Assembly (NCBI GenBank): GCA_029582165.1
Contig: CM055881.1
Coordinates: forward strand, 15,895,594-15,959,593
DNA: 64,000 nt
Direction of reading: 5' to 3'
Source of the DNA: Portulaca oleracea
Lineage: Eukaryota > Streptophyta > Magnoliopsida > Caryophyllales > Portulacaceae
Below the pieces are notes generated by a model. The model did not search any database and was not told where the DNA came from. It saw only the letters and a list, made by a program, of their open reading frames with translations. The translations under genes and the position numbers were made by a program. How positions within the stretch are numbered: position 1 is the stretch's first letter; every line of letters starts with the position of its first letter. Of the stretch, positions 10,524-20,725 are shown in pieces.

Positions 10524-12385
10524 TAGGAGTTGGAGAGGAAGGAAGAAGAAGCGATCATGGTGGAAGAAGTTGAATATGTACCTCTCATGTGCACCACGTC
10601 TCTCTAGAATTAAACGGGTAATTAGGTCAAGCTTGGGACCTTAAACAAGCGCTTTATGGGAGGCAACCCATTTTATTTCTTTCTTTTGAGTTATTTTCTT
10701 TTCTTAGTTGGTTTCTTTTTCATGTTTCTAATCTTGCATGCGGATCTTACGAGCTTTGATTTTTTTGCTTGATTATCCTAACCCTTTGCTCGATTTTCAC
10801 GGATCGCGGATTGAGTAATCATTTGTTTTGGAGAACTCGAGGTAATATCTCTCCGCTCTTTTTTTTTTTAGTTGAATATCCTATGATCCTTTTGCATGCT
10901 TGATTTTTTCTTTTGGGTGGCGAGCCCCTTTGAGTGTTTGTATTGGGATTATATTGCTGTTGGAGCCGTGTGGGCTCGGGTCGCCACCACTTTTATGTGC
11001 TAGTTGTTCTTGTTTGTTTGTTTTTGTAGGTTCTCTACCCTTTTCATGTGACCCCTTCCCACAATGAGGACATTGTAACGTTTTAAGTGTGGGGGGGAGA
11101 TATTTTGTTTCAAGGGTAGATCACCTAGCATTTTTGTTTTTATTTTCTAGTTTTTGCCTGATTTTTGAAAAATTTTCGTGTGAAAAAGGAGGAAAAAGGG
11201 AGTGAAAAGCTTAAAAGTTTTCTTTCGTTTTCGTTCTCGTTTTGTTTTTGCTTTGTTTCTTGGGTCTTGTTGTCGAAATTGAGAAGTCGTTCTTAAACTT
11301 CTTTAAAAGAAACCGGTCTGAGTGTTTTCGACCCTGTCTGGGGTACGAGTCATGACTTATCTCTTTAGATGTCCTTCATCAAGTGCCTAGTAAAACCCTC
11401 GATTCCTTTCACGTTCTGGTTGATGTCGGGAGATTCTAGGGGTTTGTGTCCGAGCTTGTTATTTTTCCCTTTATAGCAAATGCAAAGTCGAAAAGAAAGA
11501 AAAAGAAAGAAAAGCTATAATAACCGGATTAAGTGGAGCGTGTCGCTGAATGACATTAACCACCATATACTTAGCCAACCTATACGGGCCCGGTATTAGC
11601 AGTACGGCGCTATTACCCCTTAAGCTCCTCCCATATCGAATTCTCGACGGAGGTGTGTATGGAAAAGACTGTGTTGGGAGGGTAAACCCCATATTTGGGC
11701 CGTCCAATTCCCGAAAGTAAGGCTAATACCGACCTTTAAAAAGAAAAAAAAAAGTGAAAAAGAAAAAGCGATTTTGTTGGGATTACCCAACCCGAAAAAA
11801 AGAAAAGTTTGAGCGTTAATAAAGTGTGGGGCCTCTCCTTGCATCACCTACAGCCCTCACCAAGCCAAGGGCGACCAAATGCGGGGAAGGGCAACTCTTT
11901 CCTTGCTCGTTTCGTTGTTTTTGAGCTCGGGCATGAGTCCTTGGAGTCTTTGGGTTTCGGTTGGAATCCACTAGCACTTACGCACATGGAGTTTTGCTTG
12001 ACACTAGGTGTAGGACATCGAAAATCTCAAAGACTGACTTTTGCTTAGGATAGGTGTTTGTGAGACCTCATAACGGTTCCTTTTGGAGGTTTAATAACAT
12101 TTTCCTGATTTTAGATTTCGAGATCTTTTGAAGCGAAGCTGTTGTTTTTCTTTTCCTTTGTTTTTCTTCGGTTTCGTTTTCACTTTCCCTCTCTCCTTTT
12201 TCTTTGGCTTTTGTGGGTATAGCCGCTACCAACCCTCACGAGTCCATCTCGTCCACCCGGGCTGCCGGGGGGTTATAAGGGCTTGGTGCATATGCTAAAT
12301 GCACTCGTTTCCTCCCACGACAGAGGAGTTGGTGTTTAGTTTTCTTTTTTGTTTTTGTTTTGTTTTGCTCGGGGACGAGCAAAAG
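10524..12385 (+). mobile_element. Copy B: long non-coding 3' region
   Basis: Shortly after the ORF comes the string TTTATGGGAGGCAACCCA, a block usually found behind the coding part of Athila-group elements. An internal polypurine-like AAGTGTGGGGGGGAG lies near 11087, then about 1.2 kb without a supported gene. The segment 11669-12301 corresponds to the inverted block of copy C. Confidence 0.6.
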
Positions 12386-12401
12386 TTTAAGTGTGGGGGG
12401 G
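12386..12401 (+). other. Polypurine tract next to 3' LTR
   Basis: TTTAAGTGTGGGGGGG directly precedes the TG of the LTR at 12402. A purine run at this position is the plus-strand primer site of LTR retrotransposons and fixes the LTR start. Confidence 0.75.
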
Positions 12402-13951
12402 TGTTTAGACCCAATTTTGTGTCTAAATACCGCCTAAATCCTTAAGCTTTTGACTTGTTTCGTGTTTATTTTAATAACTTTTGATACGTTTTTGGTTATT
12501 TTGTAGATTTTGAAGATTTTATTCAAAACCTAGCAAAACGGACCTTTTTATAGCATTTTTGGTGATTTCCCGAGCCAAGTCAGACCGAAAGCCGAGGCGG
12601 AGTTGACCCGAGACCACTTTCCCCACTTTTGGTTCCAATTAGTAAGGTAACACCCGTCACGATCCTCGAAACGGGCGTTACATGCCTTGGAAAGAAAGAA
12701 GGAACAAGAGGAAGGAAGTTAGAGGCTGGTCGAGTGAGACCGTGCCCACGGTCTCCTAGACCGTACCCACAATGTTCTAGACCGTGGCCACGGTCTCCCA
12801 TACCGTACCCACGGTCTCTCGAAGGAAAAAATCGCCATGCAGATTTCGCTGGACAGAACAAGACCGTGGCCACGGTCTCTAGACCGTAACCACGGTCTCC
12901 TTATGTTCTGGACGATGTTTTCGGCTGAAGTGCTGCGTTTTGCCAACCAATTTTCACTTGTATATATATTTCTCTTTCATGATTTCTTAGAGGGACTTGG
13001 GGGGAGATAGACTTAGACAATTTCTAACTTTTAATTAGGAGTTTTAGAGGGAGATTAGTGAGAGATTAATCTAGGGTTTTGGAGATTTGTGTTTGTTATT
13101 GAAGATTTGGAGATTCAAACAATTGAAAGATTGTTGAGTCATCTTTTTATTGCTTTCTCTTGTTAATCTACAGCACTTTGATAAGTTTTCTCTTCTCTTA
13201 ACTTTTTCATTAATTACTTTGCTAATTACTTTGCTTGTTCTTGATTTCTTTACTTGCTATTTCATTGTTTTTTCTTGTTTATGGTTGTTTGATGCTAGAA
13301 ATCATGTTTAGGTTTGGTTTGGATGTTGTTAGCTTAGATTTTATCATGATTAGTGGCTAGAAACCCTATGGGTTAGGGGGTAATTAAGGGTGTGAATGGG
13401 TGATTAGGTTTGGGTTAGCAATATTAGTGAATAACTAGTTAGGAAATCAATTTGCCAATCCTATCCTTCCCTCAAGTGGGATGTATTTGGGTGCGAAAGC
13501 ATCCCGAATACATCCAACGCTTGTTGGAAGGTAGGAATTAGGATAGTTAGTATTCTAGTTCGTGAAAGCGAATAGAAACTAACTAGCAAATTCCGTTCCA
13601 TTAACTCCCCCGGGTCTGTCGATGGACTTTGGGGAAGTTAATCTGGACTATCCTTGAAAGAGGAAGCCCGGTGGGTATTTTCTAACGGAGTTACCATTTG
13701 ATTTCCCCTTCTCATTACTCTCTTGTTGCGAAACCCCTTTCCTTGTCCCCGTTTGCATCCCGAAAAGCCTCCGAAGCCCATTTTCCATTCCTTGACCGAC
13801 CTTAGCTTTGTTTCTTGCGTTGTGATCCCTTCAAACCGATATCCTTACCTTAGCAATCTCAACCCAACCTTAGACCTAGTTTCTATGACCAAGGCCGCCA
13901 GCTCCCTGAGAAGAACGATAAAAACCGAGGTCCACAAAACCACGTTACACA
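12402..13951 (+). repeat. LTR shared by copies B and C
   Basis: It starts TGTTTAGACC after the polypurine tract and ends near CA at 13950-13951, just before the PBS. Length is about 1.55 kb. Internal sequence on both sides is in the same orientation (polypurine tract to the left, PBS to the right). One LTR therefore serves as the 3' LTR of B and the 5' LTR of C. A TATA-like TATATATAT lies at 12960-12970. Similarity to the copy A LTRs is clear in the last 900 bp and low in the palindrome module. Confidence 0.8.
12737..12900. repeat. Array of GACCGTGG-type palindromes in the LTR
   Basis: At least five variants of the palindrome AGACCGTGGCCACGGTCT occur in 165 bp (near 12737, 12757, 12778, 12801, 12861 and 12881), some with CGTACCCACGG cores. 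This is the position occupied by a different palindrome family in the copy A LTRs. The array can fold into strong hairpins. Confidence 0.7.
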
Positions 13952-13954
13952 AAA

Positions 13955-13972
13955 TGGTGTCGTTGCCGGGGA
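13955..13972 (+). other. Primer-binding site of copy C
   Basis: TGGTGTCGTTGCCGGGGA differs at one position from the tRNA-Asp type PBS seen on the minus strand at 8367-8384. It lies 3 bp behind the LTR end. Confidence 0.8.
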
Positions 13973-14142
13973 GCCAGCGCCCCTAGTTTTACTTTCTTTG
14001 TTTTTGGTTATTTGAGTTTGCTTTCACGCTAGAAATTAGTTTGTGCTAATCCCAATAAATTTGATGCTTCTATTGGTTCTTCTTGGTGCATGTAGGTACG
14101 CCCTAATGTTCTATCGAGCATCGTAGGAGGCTTCAAGTCCTA

Positions 14143-14884
14143 ATGGGTGAAGTCCAAGCTTATTCATACCGTACCCTTCTATCATACGCCGTTCCATCAT
14201 CGGGTACGGGAGGAAACCCTATCATCTTACCACCATTACCACCCGACGCGGTATTTGAGTTCAAGTCGTGTCTTCTTGAAGCTTTTGAAAGCAACCCGTT
14301 CCATGGAGATATTTTCGAGAGTCCTATTACTCATATGGAGAGATTCGAGAAGCGCATTAGTTTCATGCATATACCTGTGATATCTTCGGAGTATCTAAAG
14401 TTGAAGTTATTTCCTCTAACTCTGAAAGGGAAAGCTGAGATGTGGCTTGATATATGCCCACCTGGATTTTATTCTTCATGGGAGGCTCTCAAGAGAGATT
14501 TTCTTCTAAGATTCTTCCCGGCTGATAAAACATGTAAATTCCGACAAGTTATTATGAGCTTCAAGCAAGAACCTGGAGAGACTCTTTTTGAAGCATGGGG
14601 AAGATTCAAAGGTCTCCAACATTAGTGCCCGCACCACAACCTACCCAACTAGATGCTACTTCAGTACTTTTATTATGGACTCCTTGATTCTCTCAAAGAA
14701 TCAATCGATATTGCATCCGGAGGGATGTTTTTTGAAGAAAATTGTGGAGGAGGCCGACAAATTCCTTCATGAGCTCGTTCAATATGCTCCTGATTTTGGA
14801 GGTTGCAAATCTAGTAGAGGATATTTATCTTTAGAGCATGATCCTATTATTACACTCCTTTTGGCTTCAGTTTACGAATTGTAA
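14143..14884 (+). pseudogene. Copy C gag (Athila-type capsid protein), frameshifted
   Basis: The start at 14143 (MGEVQAYS) is shared with copy A. After a Pro-rich leader comes the retrotransposon gag core, with LKLKLFPLTLKGKAEMWL at about residues 84-101 and SWEALKRDFLLRFFP at about 111-125, then FKQEPGETLFEAWGRFK. This is the classical Ty3/Athila capsid pattern (hydrophobic L..FP.L...A..WL; L...FL..FFP). The frame stops at 14625 right after the ERFK-equivalent; the following CPHHNLP segment lies in another frame (14588-14884). A knuckle remnant may lie at 14960-15020. A capsid protein would coat element RNA; this copy cannot make it intact. Confidence 0.7.
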
Positions 14885-14916
14885 AAAGAGAAGGAAAATG
14901 AGGAGACCTCTAAGCA

Positions 14917-15893
14917 TTGGGAGTAGCCCAAGGTGTGCAAACCCTTACATCTACTTCTGTTCTTAATATGCATATTCGTAAGTTGTGTTTGGGTCCACAT
15001 CCCGAGCATCAATGTGGGGAGTTTAATCAATTAGAGCGTGTGAACGCTATCTATCCATCATATTTCAACCCACTTTTCTCCCATTCTTTTGGAGAGCATG
15101 CTTATGACTATACCACGTTTATCAATCATACATTCAACCCCATTTCTCAACCTTATGACTACCACTCATTTGTCCAAGAAGAATCTTCCCATTCAACTCA
15201 ACAGGACATTGTACCACCCCAAATTTCTCAAGCCACTCAACCTTCACCGACTCCAATGGTACAAGTAAATTTTGTCGATCTAGGGAGTGCGGAAGAGGTT
15301 GATGACTTTTCTTGGGTAGAGGATAGTGTTTTGGAGGAAAAAGTAGAGAATGAGATGGAGATGAACGTAGAGGAGGGAGTTGTGGTTGAGGAAGCTAAGG
15401 TTGAGGAAAAGAGGGTGTTGGATGAGGAAAAGAAGGAAGAACAACCAAGAGAAGAGATCTTGGGAGGAAATATCCGTGAATGCTCCAAAGAGCAATTTGA
15501 TCCACACCAAATGCAAATTTCACTCCCCGAATGGTTGATACAACACTTGAGGATGTAGAACATATAGATCTAAGGCATGATGTTCCGATTGAGAAACATT
15601 CTCTCATGCCACTTTTTATTGAAGTCAATTCAATAACCACAGTTGTTCATGAGCATAGAGAGGATGTTTATATTCTTGAAGTGGAACCCGACAATAGGAA
15701 GGACAACAATCATCCCGAGGCCTTATGTTCTGAACCTGAGATAATTGAAGATGCATCTCGTGATGATTCCCTCAAGATTGTTCCTTTGAGGAGGGAGATC
15801 TCATTAGATGAAGTTTATATTGAGGACATAGAGATTGTGAAGATTGTTCCCATGTGTCTGAAACTTGGAGAACCACTTGAAGAAGAACCTTAG
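14917..15893 (+). pseudogene. Copy C: acidic coiled-coil ORF
   Basis: Two overlapping frames (14917-15558 and 15531-15893) form one product split by a single-base loss near 15552; copy B is intact at that point. The first part holds NAIYPSYFNPLFSHSF and a Glu/Val-rich heptad-like block (about 15330-15470). The second holds EVEPDN and ISLDEVYIEDIEIVKIV and stops at 15893. Because B and C carry different lesions, their common ancestor had a longer uninterrupted frame. No known domain is recognised; a coiled-coil gag accessory or RNA-binding role is only a guess. Confidence 0.5.
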
Positions 15894-17236
15894 TTACTTC
15901 TTCATCCCCATCACCAAATCAAACCACAAGAGGAGACCCTTGTTCTATTTGCGAAGGTGATGAGGAGGTGTTGAAAAAGGAGGAGGAAGCGACATTGGAA
16001 GAAATCGAAGACATCATCACCTCTTTCCCGCTCATGGTCAACCAAACGACCGGAGGGACAACTCAACTTGTGGTTGTCCAAAAAATGGTAGGAGTTGGAG
16101 AGGAAGGAAGAAGAAGCGATCATGGTGGAAGAAGTTGAATATGTACCTCTCATGTGCACCACGTCTCTCTAGAATTAAACGGGTAATTAGGTCAAGCTTG
16201 GGACCTTAAACAAGCGCTTTATGGGAGGCAACCCATACTTTTATTTCTTTCTTTTGAGTTATTTTCTTTTCTTAGTTGGTTTCTTTTTCATGTTTCTAAT
16301 CTTGCATGCGGATCTTACGAGCTTTGTTTGTTTTTGCTTGATTATCCTAACCCTTTGCTCGATTTTCACGGATCGCTGATTGAGTAATCATTTGTTTTGG
16401 AGAACTCGAGGTAATATCTCTCCGCTCTTTTTTTTTTGAGTTGAATATCCTATGATCCTTTTGCATGCTTGATTTTTTCTTTTGGGTGGCGAGCCCCTTA
16501 GAGTGTTTGTGTTAGGATTATATTGCTGTTGGAGCCGTGTGGGCTCGGGTCGCCACCACTTTTATGTGCTAGTTGTTCTTGTTTGTTTGTTTTTGTAGGT
16601 TCTCTACCCTTTTCATGTGACACCTTCCCAATATGAGGACATTGTGGCGTTTTAAGTGTGCGGGGGAGATATTCTGTTTCAAGGGTAGATCACCTAGCAT
16701 TTTTGTTTTTGTTTTCTAGTTTTTGCCTAATTTTTGAAAAATTTTCGTGTTAAAAAGGAGAAAAAAGAGAGTGAAAAGCTTAAAAGTTTTCTTTCGTTTT
16801 CGTTCTCGTTTTGTTTTTGCTTTGTTTCTTGGGTCTTGTTGTCGAAATTGAGAAGTCGTTCTTAAACTTCTTTAAAAGAAACCGGTCTGAGCGTTTTCAA
16901 CCCTGTCTCGGGTACGAGTCATGACTTATCTCTTTAGATGTCCTTCATCAAGTGCCTAGTGAAACCCTCGATTCCTTTCACGTTCTGGTTGAAGTCGGGA
17001 GATTCTAGGGGTTTGTGTCCGAGCTTTTTCTTTTTCCCTTTTTAGCAAATGCAAAGTCGAAAAGAAAGAAAAAGAAAGAAAAGCTATAATAACCGGATTA
17101 AGTGGAGCGTGTCGCTGAATGACATTAACCACCATATACTTAGCCAACCTACACGGGCCCGGTATTAGCAGTACGGCGCTATTACCCCTTAAGCTCCTCA
17201 CATATCGAATTCTCAACGGAGGTGTGTATGGAAAAG
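15894..17236 (+). mobile_element. Copy C: non-coding 3' region
   Basis: The region is collinear with 10320-11667 of copy B at high identity, including the GGGAGGCAACCCA block near 16226 and an AAGTGTGCGGGGGAG tract near 16655. No gene is supported. Confidence 0.6.
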
Positions 17237-17869
17237 CATTTAGCGTATGCACCAAGCCGTTTGAACCCCCCGGCAGCCCGGGTGGACAAGATGGACTCGT
17301 GAGGGTTTGTAGCGGCTATACCCACAAAAGCCAAAGAAAAAGGAGAGAGGGAAAGTGAAAACGAAACCGAAGAAAAACAAAGGAAAAGAAAAACAACAGC
17401 TTCGCTTCAAAAGATCTCGAAATCTAAAATTAGGAGAACGTTATTAAACCTCCAAAAGGAACCGTTATGAGCGTCTCACAAACACCTATCCTAAGCAAAT
17501 GTCAGTGTTTGAGATTTTCGATGTCCTACACCTAGTGTCAAGCAAAACCCCATGTGCGTAAGTGCTAGTCGGTTCCAACCGAAACCCAAAGACTCCAAGG
17601 ACTCATGCCCGAGCTCAAAAATAACGAAACGAACAAGGAAAGAGTTGCCCTTCCCCGCATTTGGTCGCCCTTGGCTTGGTGAGGGCCGTAGGTGATGCAA
17701 GGAGAGGCCCCACACTTTATTAACGCTCAAACTTTTCTTTTTTTCGAGTTGGGTAATCCCAACAAAATCGCTTTTTCTTTTTCTCTTTTTTTTTCTTTTT
17801 AAAGGTCGGTATTAGCCTTACTTTCAGGAATTGGACGGCCCAAATATGGGGTTTACCCTCCCAACACAG
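17237..17869 (-). repeat. Inverted 633-bp block at the end of copy C
   Basis: The block is the reverse complement of 11669-12301 of copy B. Copy C follows B up to the base equivalent to 11667, and the inverted block ends on the base equivalent to 11669. The left breakpoint therefore coincides with the far edge of the inverted piece, as expected for an in-place inversion. At the other edge the sequence enters the TAT fragment instead of returning to the element. Confidence 0.7.
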
Positions 17870-18393
17870 AGCATTTGGAGGGGATGAAACATGAGACCGA
17901 CTCTTAGAACGAAAGGGAAAACATATAGCACATAATTTACAGATAGCACAAAGGGAATGCACATAGCATACAAATGAGGGATGCGCCTAACCAAGGTCCT
18001 ATATTCAATGGCTTAAAGTCGGATACCTAAAACTAACATACTCATGTCTCTCACGCACCACAAATTCTATGGAGTTCATAGTAATGTGACCCGTGTGTTT
18101 CTCGCAAAATTAAAGGTAAAATATGAATTCATAACCCCGAGAATTTTGGAGTGCTTCATGTGAAGTTCATTCCTTTATGAAGTCAGAAGTACACTTTTCC
18201 CAAAAGGGAAATTTGGGTTAAAATCCTAAACGGTACTTTTGGGTTCATCCCGATTTATTAAAAAAAAATCAAGATGGAGGTCAGTATGCTTGATGCCTAA
18301 CTAAATAATAAAAATTACAAAAAATTAATTTCTCCTTTTCTACTCAAAAATTTTTAAAAACCAGCTTTTCAAGTTTTACCCTCTTAAAGTAAG

Positions 18394-18411
18394 TCCCCAG
18401 TGGAGTCGCCA
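18394..18411 (-). other. Primer-binding site, tRNA-Arg type
   Basis: The plus strand reads TCCCCAGTGGAGTCGCCA. Its complement is the PBS reported for Ogre-group elements, complementary to the 3' end of tRNA-Arg. This fixes the element's orientation (minus) and LTR end. Confidence 0.7.
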
Positions 18412-18639
18412 TTTGTGGGACTCGGGATAATCCCCGTGGTGTCCCTCGCGGGGTACGGTGAGTCGAAAGGGGTGTTTTTTCTTCGAAGGGATTTACTTGA
18501 ATTTCCCGCTAAATAAATAAAAGTTAGGCACAAGTAAACTCTTTTCGATTTTAATTAGTTAGTAGTCTGAGATTTAATTTAACAAAAAAGAAAACAGAAA
18601 ATAAAAGAGAGGAGAAACAAGCAAAAATAAACAGAAAAA

Positions 18640-18875
18640 CTAAAGGTCGGACCCGAGACCACAGTCTGGCATACCTGCCGGTATTCTGCCAATTAGTGGT
18701 CCGGGAGCAAAGTCCGGACCTGGAAGTCAGATCCGAGCCACAAGACCGGCTAGAATACCTCCAGCTATTCTGTCGATCCAGGCCTCGAAACTGATTTTCG
18801 AACCTGGGAGCCGAATCCAACCCGGGAACTGACAAGCATACCGCCAGGTATTCTGCCAGTGTCGGGTTCAGAAAT
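18640..18875. repeat. Degenerate tandem repeats in TAT LTR
   Basis: Three diverged units carry the core GCATACCTGCCGGTATTCTGCC or variants (near 18670, 18750 and 18838), spaced about 80 bp and alternating with GACCYGRGA-type strings. They form short palindromes (ACCTGCCGGTA). They lie inside the LTR part and create a spurious open C-terminus for the copia frame. Confidence 0.5.
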
Positions 18876-18889
18876 TTCGTAAAAAAAAA

Positions 18890-20245
18890 TGCAAATGCAC
18901 TGACACAAACCCAGTTTTTGACTCGCATAATTTGGTTGGATCTTCCGTCATGTGGCGGGAGCAACCACTGTCCAAATACCATAGGTAGCTGTGAGTTTTG
19001 AAGCATACCTACATCAGAAGACATTATACCTTCCTTGGTTTTTGACAGACAAGTTTTGACGCTAGGCTTAGGAATCCATATTTTGCCTACTTTAAAGAAC
19101 CTTGAGGAGTTAGAGGGCTTGGGTGAGGTGCTGCAAGAGGTCTTTTGAGTCTGGGCAATTGGACAGTTTTTGTGATGGTGCTTTTTGTGAGGATTCAGAT
19201 TTGGAGTGGGAAGAAGAGGTCTTCTGGGAGGATGATTTGCAGGTTTAGTCTGAGGATGAGAAGAGAGGGGAGGATTTGGTGTTGAGAGAACTGGTTTACT
19301 TTGGTAAGGATGAGAATTAGTGACTGCCTCATTGGATAATTGAGTGATGGTTTTATAGCAATCCTTGACCTCAAAAGATAGTTTATTATTTTCTATAAAT
19401 AAGAGGTCATTTCGAGAGTTCAAGCTTTCTATGGTCTCACTCAGATTTTGAACATGCTTGGTAAGATGTTTGACTCTTTCTATCAAAGACTTAGAATATT
19501 TAAATAAATGCACTAATTTATGAGCAAGATGTAATGGAGGAAGATTGAGGAGGTCATCAATATTTACCTCATCTTGAAATGAGGTTGCATCTGGATCCTC
19601 ATTGAGTTGAGTCATTAGGCAGACATTTGCAACCTCTTCAACATCACTATTACCTTCGCTTGAATCACTGTCACTCCAGGTGGCAAGCATTGCCCTACGA
19701 TGTTGTTGTTTGGGCCTTATCGTTCTACTGTCCTTGTTCTTTCTGGCGTGAGGACAGTCTTTAACCAAATGCTCTAAGCTGCCACAGCCATAACAAGTAA
19801 ATGGGTCAGATTCTTCTTTCATAAAAACCTTACCTCTTCCCTTTCTTATTTGTCCATCTTTGAGGTAGCCTCGAAAGGTTGGGGTTTTCTTGTATAGTTT
19901 TCTGAACCCTCTTGCTAACATTGCCATTGTTTCTTCCTCATCTTCATCTGATTCACTATCAGATTCACGTGTTGCTTTGAGGGCGATCCCTTTTGGTTCT
20001 GAGAGGTCACTCAGTTGGATCTCATGAGCTAACAGCTTCCCAATGAGTTCTTCCAGTTTGAGGGCCTTGAGATCTTGAGCTTCTTCAATGGCTGTAACTT
20101 TTGGATCCCATTTTCTTCTTGGCAAACATCTGAGGATCTTCCTAACTTGTTCCTTGTTGGAGTAGTTCTTTCCAAGTGACTTAAGGTGGTTAGCGATATT
20201 GCTGAATCTTTTATACATTTCTTCAATAGATTCATTTTCCTCCAT
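18890..20245 (-). pseudogene. Copia gag and start of protease
   Basis: A 564-codon minus-strand frame starts inside a copia gag (UBN2-like: EEMYKRFSNIANHLKSLG, LRCLPRRKWDPKVTAIEEA). It has a CCHC knuckle CYGCGSLEHLVKDC at about residues 153-166 and a coiled-coil-like helix near 250-310. Near 18940 a shifted frame contains the protease signature DSGCSRHMT, so a frameshift separates gag from protease. Everything behind that is lost: from about 18890 the frame runs into the neighbouring TAT LTR, and the last 90 or so residues are not copia protein. Gag would form particles, but this copy is a truncated relic. Confidence 0.75.
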
Positions 20246-20700
20246 TTTGAAGGCCTCATACTTCTAGACTAGAATGTCTACTTTGATGTCCTACACTTGG
20301 CTTGTGCCTTCTATGAGATTGTCAAGTAGTCCCAAGCTTGTTTGGCATTTTCACAGTTAGAAACACGTTCAAAATCATTGGAATTCAAACTGCAATAAAT
20401 TAGGTTTAGAGCTCGTGTATTTTTCTTCAATGGTTCAAGCTCTGTAGTCGTCATCTTAGATCATTTCTTTGGGACATCCTTGTTGTCATCGTCTTTCTTC
20501 GTAGGAGTGGGAAAGTCTCCATCAGTGACCACAATCCATAAGTATTCATCTTGATCTTTGAGGAATATTTCCATCTGTCTCTTTCACATCCTATAATTTT
20601 CACCAGTAAGAAGTGAAGCTCTTGTCCACAAGTGTCCATAAGGAGCTTCATTTGTGTTGATACTGCCATAATCTTTTCCACGAGTGGTTAAACTCTTGAA
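20246..20700 (-). pseudogene. Copia gag N-terminal part, decayed
   Basis: Between the PBS and the gag frame the minus strand shows the expected N-terminal gag sequence in broken frames. A start-like region near 20660 is followed by a stretch resembling the tGENYxxW.. entry of copia gag, with several stops and shifts. It belongs to the same gene as 18890-20245. Confidence 0.5.
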
Positions 20701-20706
20701 TTTGTG

Positions 20707-20723
20707 GACCTACTCTGATACCA
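20707..20723 (-). other. Copia primer-binding site (initiator tRNA-Met type)
   Basis: The minus strand reads TGGTATCAGAGTAGGTC directly behind the LTR end (..GGGGTATTTCA). TGGTATCAGAGC is the usual initiator-Met PBS of plant copia elements. Confidence 0.8.
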
Positions 20724-20725
20724 GT

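Larger units (their letters stand above)
9449..12401 (+). mobile_element. Athila-like copy B, internal region (5'-truncated)
   Basis: From 9449 (ATCAATGTGGGG) the sequence is collinear with copy C from 15008 (ATCAATGTGGGG). It lacks gag but keeps the downstream ORF, the long non-coding region and the polypurine tract. Copy C shares the sequence with few differences up to 11667. Here the region 11669-12301 is in its native orientation, which shows that the matching block in copy C is inverted. Confidence 0.75.
13973..17236 (+). mobile_element. Athila-like copy C, internal region
   Basis: PBS, leader (13973-14142), gag, acidic coiled-coil ORF and the non-coding 3' region follow in order, collinear with copy B from 15008. 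No pol is present between gag and the acidic ORF (they are about 30 bp apart), so the lack of pol is a shared family trait rather than a private deletion. The copy ends at 17236, where an inverted block starts. Confidence 0.75.
17870..18885 (-). mobile_element. TAT/Ogre-type Ty3 fragment: LTR end, PBS and leader
   Basis: On the minus strand an LTR end (18885-18414, ending ..GAGTCCCACA) is followed by the PBS TGGCGACTCCACTGGGGA (18411-18394), the tRNA-Arg type used by Ogre/TAT elements. About 520 bp of non-coding leader (18393-17870) follow and are cut by the Athila cluster. No ORF remains. Confidence 0.65.

Noticed and set aside
18394..18411. tRNA-like string next to the TAT LTR
   Set aside because: Only the 18 bases complementary to a tRNA 3' end are present. 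This is a primer-binding site and no cloverleaf follows; the same holds for 8367, 13955 and 20707.
18551..18890. C-terminal 100 residues of the 564-codon copia frame as protein
   Set aside because: This part is read through TAT LTR repeats; the true copia continuation (protease) is in another frame and is cut off.
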